54,866 nucleotides of DNA from IMG/VR virus record IMGVR_UViG_3300033146_003306, positions 1 to 54,866 of that record; one strand, given 5' to 3'. A program made the position numbers and the translations under genes. Below are positions 50,825 through 54,866 of the stretch, one piece after another; position 1 is the first letter of the stretch, and the number at the start of each line of letters is the position of its first letter. Under the pieces are notes generated by a model. It saw nothing but the letters and a program-made list of their open reading frames with translations. It ran no database searches and was not told the DNA's origin. Source of the DNA: a virus.

Positions 50825-52285
50825 TTACAGTACGTTGTTGTCTTGATTGTCTTGCCTTGATTCCATTATTGACCTTAACTCTGCTGCGCTCATGTCTTTT
50901 CTATCTTCCATTATTTGGCTTACTATATTTTCTGAGAATCCCATGATTTGCTCAAGGAATATTTTTACAGGAAGGACAGACTCTCCGCTCATAGTCAGGT
51001 AATCTTTTAATGCTCTCATTCTTGACTCTGCAATTTTAGATTTGTCAATTGCAGACATAGAGTATAAGTCAGGCCATTCTATCCTATATGGCGTAGCTGG
51101 TTCGGGTAATACCCCTACCTTAATCATTTTGTCAATGAACGGTCTTAGTATTAAAAGTTCTCCGTGGTCAATTCGTCTTTCATCAACTCTTTTGTTCCAA
51201 TTGACTTCATCTTGACCAGACGCAAGCTCACCTGACTCTGACCCTAATAAAATTCTTTTTGGAATTGCTTTTGCCGAAGACACAAGCGTACACAAGACAT
51301 CAAATATATTTTTAGGATCAGCAACTTGTGTTTCAATCGTTTTTACGTCCATGTTTTGCAGCTTTAGATATCTCTGCATGTTATTTACGTAGTTATCAAT
51401 TTCATTCGTTAAGGCGGTTCTTGCTTCTTCGCCCATGGTTGCGCCTTCATCGTTCTTAAATGCAAGCCCCTGAAACGCACCTCTCCAAAACATTTCTGCT
51501 CCACCACCTGAAACAGTATCTATATCTTGCAGCCTATTGTAAACATTCTCTAATCTTGGTGTTCCAAAGATATCATTTTCTGTTGCAAGCTCAGGAATAA
51601 CATGAATCACTCTTGAGTGATGGACATTAAAACTATTGCCTACGCCTGATGTTTGAGCAAGTGTTGTGCTGTCACTTGATAATGGGGTTACTTGATACAT
51701 ATCAGGCTTCATGTATCTTTCACTTACTGGATTTGTATCATAGTTAAGTATCTTTGCAGTTCCTTCATGGTAAGGGCGCATGTATGTTAGCTGCATATTT
51801 TTTTTATAAGTGACTGGTTGATCTAATTTTTTAGAATCATTAAAACCTAAAACAATGATGCCGTACCGTCCTATCCCAGATATAATATCTGCTCTTGATA
51901 AATAATAAAATAATTTATTTTTTGTTGTTATTTGCTTGAATTTAACTTCAAATTCTGTTTCTGTTGAAGGAGTATTTGATTCTAAGACATTCGGCTTCAT
52001 ACTCCACACTGCACTTGGAAATGCTGAGACAACTCTTGTTGCTATGTCTTGCCTTTTGAATCTCCATAGATAATCAGAAAATTCTAACTTTTTTTTATAT
52101 CCTAATATTGTATATAAATCTCTTGTGCCATTATGTGTTGTGCCTATGCTGTCATTTGCGTAACCTGCAAGTATTGACCTGCTTGACAAAGCATTTGTAA
52201 CAGCTTCAAGAGAATTTATCGCTTGCTGCTTCGCAGTTTCTAACGCAGAGTCAGTTGTTTTTGCGATTTGTTTTTTTCTCCGCAT
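50825..52285 (-). CDS. portal protein (DUF1073 / phage-related portal type)
   Basis: 486 residues. Features include YGIIVLGFND, LTYMRPYHEG, HHSRVIHVIPEL, GTPRLENVYNRLQDID, VSSAKAIPKRILLGSESGEL and a helical C-terminus, the characteristic DUF1073 portal pattern. It forms the dodecameric ring through which DNA enters the head. It follows the terminase gene and precedes the accessory cassette. The stop and next gene are separated by 11 bases. Confidence 0.85.
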   Translation of the reverse strand: MRRKKQIAKTTDSALETAKQQAINSLEAVTNALSSRSILAGYANDSIGTTHNGTRDLYTILGYKKKLEFSDYLWRFKRQDIATRVVSAFPSAVWSMKPNVLESNTPSTETEFEVKFKQITTKNKLFYYLSRADIISGIGRYGIIVLGFNDSKKLDQPVTYKKNMQLTYMRPYHEGTAKILNYDTNPVSERYMKPDMYQVTPLSSDSTTLAQTSGVGNSFNVHHSRVIHVIPELATENDIFGTPRLENVYNRLQDIDTVSGGGAEMFWRGAFQGLAFKNDEGATMGEEARTALTNEIDNYVNNMQRYLKLQNMDVKTIETQVADPKNIFDVLCTLVSSAKAIPKRILLGSESGELASGQDEVNWNKRVDERRIDHGELLILRPFIDKMIKVGVLPEPATPYRIEWPDLYSMSAIDKSKIAESRMRALKDYLTMSGESVLPVKIFLEQIMGFSENIVSQIMEDRKDMSAAELRSIMESRQDNQDNNVL

Positions 52286-52298
52286 TATTTATCCTTTA

Positions 52299-52335
52299 AT
52301 TTTTTGTATATTTTTGTATATTTTTTGTATATTTT
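52299..52335. repeat. AT-rich short tandem repeats upstream of the portal gene
   Basis: About three copies of a roughly 12-base unit, ATATACAAAAA on the coding strand with small length changes, lie between the terminase and portal genes, just upstream of the portal ribosome binding site (AAAGGAT). They may raise translation by keeping the leader unstructured. No other motif is visible in this 100-base gap. Confidence 0.6.
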
Positions 52336-52396
52336 ATTTAAAATTATTATATATAATAGTAGCACCTATCAATAACAAAGCCAAATAAATCACCAT
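52334..52396 (-). CDS. 20-aa hydrophobic peptide overlapping the terminase stop
   Basis: ATG 52396 lies inside the terminase end (ACATGGTGA) and reads MVIYLALLLIGATIIYNNFK to TAA, a single hydrophobic helix. An AGG lies seven bases upstream. Too short for confidence, but the overlapping start, strict hydrophobicity and location in an otherwise empty gap suggest a real small membrane peptide. Confidence 0.25.
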   Translation of the reverse strand: MVIYLALLLIGATIIYNNFK

Positions 52397-54087
52397 GTTC
52401 CGGCCTGTTTTGTTCCTAACGCTAACTTATTAAATGCGCCTGCTGAGCTATCCCATGTGTCATTATGTGCACCTTTAGGTGCAAGAGCCATCTCTTCTAA
52501 CGCAATATTGTTCCACTTCCCATCACAAAAACCAACGTTTCCTGCATAGACTTGATCGGCATACGGTTCTGCCCTGCCTGTTTTACCGACTCTTTGGCCT
52601 GTTGACGGTTGTTTTGTTTCTGTTTTTACTCTGAATCCTGCCAATTCCCTTATTGTTATTTCTGCTGATTCTTTTCCTCCTGAACCTGGTTCTTGTTCTA
52701 TCCAATTTACTATGTTTTCGCCGAATTTATTTTTATCTCTTACTGCTGTTTGTCTTATTTTTTGATTCCTTTTAGTTGAAGACCATTGGCCTCTTTCCAT
52801 ATCTTCGATTATGTATTGCGGGCCGTCATACTTCCTTTTCATTCTGTGCATTAATGCTCCACAGGTATAATCACCCCCACCTGCGGTTGCTGCTTTATCC
52901 CAATACCTTACTGACTCTTCTATCATATGGAGTGGTGGCTTAGGCACATCTTCAACTATTCTATCTGCATCAAATAGTCCCGTTCCTCTTGCTACTGGAA
53001 CCTGATCTAGCTGCCCTGCTGCGGCATATGGCCCTAAGTTTGCTCTTAAAGTCGCTATTGCCTGTTTCCCTCTTCTGATAGGATCAAAAAAACCACCTCT
53101 TGCCTTATAGTATTTTTTGCACTCTTCCGGCTTTATGTATTCCTGATACGTAACAGGTAAGCATATATGATTTATTGGACGCATATCAGGGTTCTTTTTT
53201 GCCTTAGATATTAGATGTCCTGTTGTGTCTGTTGAGCCTAATCTCTGCATCACAACTATCATCATTGTTACATCTTGGTCTGTATTTCTTGAAGACAATG
53301 TTTCATCAAAATATGTGTTTGCGCCGGACGCTTTTCTTTCTGAATCAGATGACAGCGGGTTCATCGGGTCATCAGGTATCTTACAATCAAAATGCTGTCC
53401 TGTAACACCTCCGTTTATTCCTACCGACCATCTTTGACCTCCTTGTGTATTCCAAAAATCTCTTATTCCACTTGAATCTTTTTTTATTCTTAGCTCGGGA
53501 AAATAAGACATATATTTGTCGCATTCAACTACTGCTTTATGCTTTCTTGCATTAGCCAGTGCAGCGTCTTCATTATATGAAACTCCACAAAACCGCATGA
53601 AGCCACCGTATATCCTTTTTTCTTTTTCATCTTCATTGTCAGGTCTTAACTTTCCCGCTTTTCTTTTTATTTCATATGTTTTTTTGTATTCTTGTGTTTC
53701 AGGCAATACAGCGATCCATGCCCACGCAGGGAGGAGCTGTGACACAATAGTGCTTTTGCTTGTTCCGGGAGCTACATTTATTATTATGTCGCTTTCAGCG
53801 GGAAGCCTTGCAATAATTCTAAAAATAACAGGCTGTAATAGATTGCATAAATATTTAACATGCCAATTCAAAACAACCTCACCTGGTATCAATTCTGATA
53901 TAAACGTCTGTACAAAAAAATAAAAATTACGTCTGCATTTTTCAGCGATCAAAGCGTCTTTATTAAACACTAACGCCTGAACAGACTTATCTTTGTCTTG
54001 CCTTAGTATCTTTTCTGCTAATTTTCTTTTTTTATAAACTGACATCTCAGAAAATTCTTCTGAAAGCTCTGTTTCTGGCGTATCCAT
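52390..54087 (-). CDS. terL: terminase large subunit
   Basis: 565 residues. An ATPase P-loop VAPGTSKST at about 105-113 with a preceding strand IIINVAPG, motif MMIVVMQRLGSTD (about 265-280, coupling motif type) and a C-terminal nuclease domain opening with RYWDKAATAGGGDYT (metal Asp, about residue 383). This matches TerL of tailed phages, which package DNA into the prohead. Terminase small subunit was not found in the window. The preceding non-coding region may hold the packaging signal. Confidence 0.88.
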   Translation of the reverse strand: MDTPETELSEEFSEMSVYKKRKLAEKILRQDKDKSVQALVFNKDALIAEKCRRNFYFFVQTFISELIPGEVVLNWHVKYLCNLLQPVIFRIIARLPAESDIIINVAPGTSKSTIVSQLLPAWAWIAVLPETQEYKKTYEIKRKAGKLRPDNEDEKEKRIYGGFMRFCGVSYNEDAALANARKHKAVVECDKYMSYFPELRIKKDSSGIRDFWNTQGGQRWSVGINGGVTGQHFDCKIPDDPMNPLSSDSERKASGANTYFDETLSSRNTDQDVTMMIVVMQRLGSTDTTGHLISKAKKNPDMRPINHICLPVTYQEYIKPEECKKYYKARGGFFDPIRRGKQAIATLRANLGPYAAAGQLDQVPVARGTGLFDADRIVEDVPKPPLHMIEESVRYWDKAATAGGGDYTCGALMHRMKRKYDGPQYIIEDMERGQWSSTKRNQKIRQTAVRDKNKFGENIVNWIEQEPGSGGKESAEITIRELAGFRVKTETKQPSTGQRVGKTGRAEPYADQVYAGNVGFCDGKWNNIALEEMALAPKGAHNDTWDSSAGAFNKLALGTKQAGTW

Positions 54088-54138
54088 TTTATTTTCCTTT
54101 TTTTAATAAAAAATATTTCAAGAGTAAGTTTAATTTAG

Positions 54139-54322
54139 TATAATATATGAAGAGTGTGAAATAAAGTATTTTAGAATTTTGAGTTTGTCTTACAAATAAA
54201 AAGGGGGAAGTTATGCTTTATCGCAAGTAATGATAAATATAAAACAAAGTAACTAAAACACAAATACAAAACGATCATTTTCAAAGAAGTTAAACCCTGC
54301 ATATTTTATGCAGGGTTTTTTG
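54139..54322 (+). ncRNA. candidate small RNA on the plus strand
   Basis: A perfect TATAAT at 54139-54144 with a poor -35 match, a purine-rich AAAAAGGGGGAAG near 54200-54212 followed only by a five-codon ORF, and the 12-bp-stem terminator ending at 54321. This would produce a transcript of about 170 nt, the only plus-strand unit in the window. Promoter evidence is partial, so the call is tentative. Confidence 0.3.
54292..54321 (+). terminator. rho-independent terminator, plus strand
   Basis: AAACCCTGCATA (54292-54303) pairs with its complement at 54307-54318 around a three-base loop, and six T follow at 54316-54321. On the minus strand only three T follow, so it favours plus-strand transcription, but the stem could also act as an attenuator in the terminase leader. 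Confidence 0.75.
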
Positions 54323-54391
54323 TAAAGGGTTTTTGAGCAAAAAGTGAAAAAATTCTAAAATAAAATAAATGATGTGCTTATATGGAATTTC

Positions 54392-54470
54392 TGCAACCAA
54401 CCTGATTGTTGCTTTGTGGTTGCAATCGTTACGACAATATTGTGCGCTGCATATCATTTAGCTTTGTCGT
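54392..54470. repeat. two inverted repeats in the terminase leader
   Basis: TGCAACCA (54392-54399) / TGGTTGCA (54417-54424) with a 17-base loop; ACGACAA (54431-54437) / TTGTCGT (54464-54470) with a 26-base loop. Back-to-back stems in a non-coding region upstream of terminase suggest RNA structure or a packaging-recognition site. Confidence 0.45.
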
Positions 54471-54477
54471 TATGTTT

Positions 54478-54505
54478 ATTATTTAATCCTTATTTAAGTT
54501 GTCAA
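54478..54505 (-). promoter_or_regulatory. candidate late promoter upstream of terminase
   Basis: TTGACA (perfect, 54500-54505), 16-base spacer, AATAAT (five of six, 54478-54483) on the minus strand. It would start transcription near 54470, about 385 bases before the terminase ATG, giving a long leader. It overlaps the end of the small membrane ORF. Confidence 0.45.
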
Positions 54506-54686
54506 TAGCTTGCAATAAGCTTTTGATTGTTTCTGGTGGATGGTTGTTCTGAATCATTGAATGTGCTAACGCATACTTATTTTGTTGCGACTTCATGCAG
54601 ATATAACTGTTTGTAATCGCCCCTAAAGTAATAATTACCGAAAAAAAGCCAATCGCTATTGCAATAGCATAGCATTTGAACCATAA
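54483..54686 (-). CDS. small membrane protein, start unclear
   Basis: An open frame with a hydrophobic helix (CYAIAIAIGFFSVIITLGAI) and a charged C-terminal helix (NNHPPETIKSLLQAIDNLNKD) to a TAA at 54483. There is no ATG, GTG or TTG before the hydrophobic segment in this frame. An ATG at 54690 in another frame would fit if one base were changed in number, so a frame interruption near 54678-54690 is suspected. A holin- or spanin-like shape, but no evidence of function. Confidence 0.4.
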   Translation of the reverse strand, partial: LWFKCYAIAIAIGFFSVIITLGAITNSYICMKSQQNKYALAHSMIQNNHPPETIKSLLQAIDNLNKD

Positions 54687-54865
54687 TCATTTCTGTATTT
54701 CTTTTTAACTAATTTTTCAAGTGTTTTAAAATCACCATAAAAACACCCTACTGATATCATATTTAGATTGTCTATTGTTAAAGTTCTGTTTTTATTACCA
54801 AAAGTCCCAATAGTTATAAAATCATTATTTGATTTTACGTGACTGTTGCCTCTTAAAATAGACCT
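54656..54865 (-). CDS. C-terminal end of a protein, 69 residues visible
   Basis: The frame enters from the right edge and ends at TAG 54656. It shows DFITIGTFGNKNRTLTIDNL, then MISVGCFYGDFKTLEKLV and KKKYRNDYGSNA. The G-C-F-x-G-x-x-x-x-x-E-x-x-V-x-x-x-x-G pattern resembles the end of small pentapeptide-like or DUF-type phage proteins, but this is recollection. Function unknown. It is cut by the window edge. Confidence 0.5.
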   Translation of the reverse strand, partial: RSILRGNSHVKSNNDFITIGTFGNKNRTLTIDNLNMISVGCFYGDFKTLEKLVKKKYRNDYGSNAMLLQ

Positions 54866-54866
54866 A

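Larger units (their letters stand above)
54088..54482. other. 395-bp non-coding leader upstream of terminase
   Basis: No credible protein gene on either strand. It holds inverted repeats (54392-54424 and 54431-54470), a strong hairpin with T-run on the plus strand (54292-54321), and a TATAAT on the plus strand (54139-54144); the candidate minus-strand promoter (54478-54505) would make this the 5' leader of the late operon. Packaging site, regulatory leader and a plus-strand small RNA are all compatible. Confidence 0.55.

Overview
This window is a slice of a tailed-phage (or prophage) genome. It is AT-rich, densely packed, and virtually every gene lies on the minus strand, so it reads from the right edge to the left. 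The morphogenesis genes are those of a long, non-contractile-tailed (lambda/HK97-like) virus: a TerL terminase, a DUF1073 portal, a Mu-F-type head protein, a prohead protease with nested scaffold, an HK97-fold capsid, connectors, a tail tube, G/GT chaperones with a -1 slippery site, a tape measure, NlpC/P60 and J-like tail-tip proteins and a beta-helix tailspike. Lipoproteins and the J-type tail tip point to a Gram-negative host. No host or integration gene is visible. Both ends of the window cut through genes and do not join each other, so this is not a complete circle.

Layout from right to left: (1) 54.9-54.1 kb, the end of an unrecognised gene, a small membrane ORF and a roughly 400-bp non-coding leader with hairpins and candidate promoters; (2) 54.1-50.8 kb, terminase and portal; (3) 50.8-44.4 kb, an unusual cassette of extracellular-type proteins (beta-helix, Fn3 with signal peptide, repeat proteins) inserted between portal and head-morphogenesis genes; (4) 44.4-40.2 kb, head genes; (5) 40.1-26.4 kb, connector and tail genes; (6) 26.4-0 kb, DNA metabolism and small accessory genes.

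Region 6 encodes an almost self-sufficient bacterial-type replisome: an O-like initiator that carries its own iteron origin inside the gene, a DnaC-like loader, a DnaB-like helicase, a Toprim primase, a DnaE-type polymerase III alpha interrupted by an HNH intein, a sliding-clamp-like protein, a clamp-loader ATPase, a gp32-like SSB, a RecA-like recombinase, endonuclease VII and an SbcC/RecF-type ATPase. A C5 cytosine methyltransferase, a dNMP-kinase-like protein and a ThyX-like protein accompany them.

The most interesting points are the origin (three 12-bp AT-rich repeats next to four 23-bp iterons that are translated in three different frames), an in-frame TGA exactly where the last zinc-ligand cysteine of the primase should be, the DnaE intein, a seven-repeat propeller-like insertion in the tail-tip protein, a hairpin that encloses a start codon, and several one-base frame interruptions. 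Two of those interruptions sit on sequences that fit the -1 slippery pattern, while others look like homopolymer indels.
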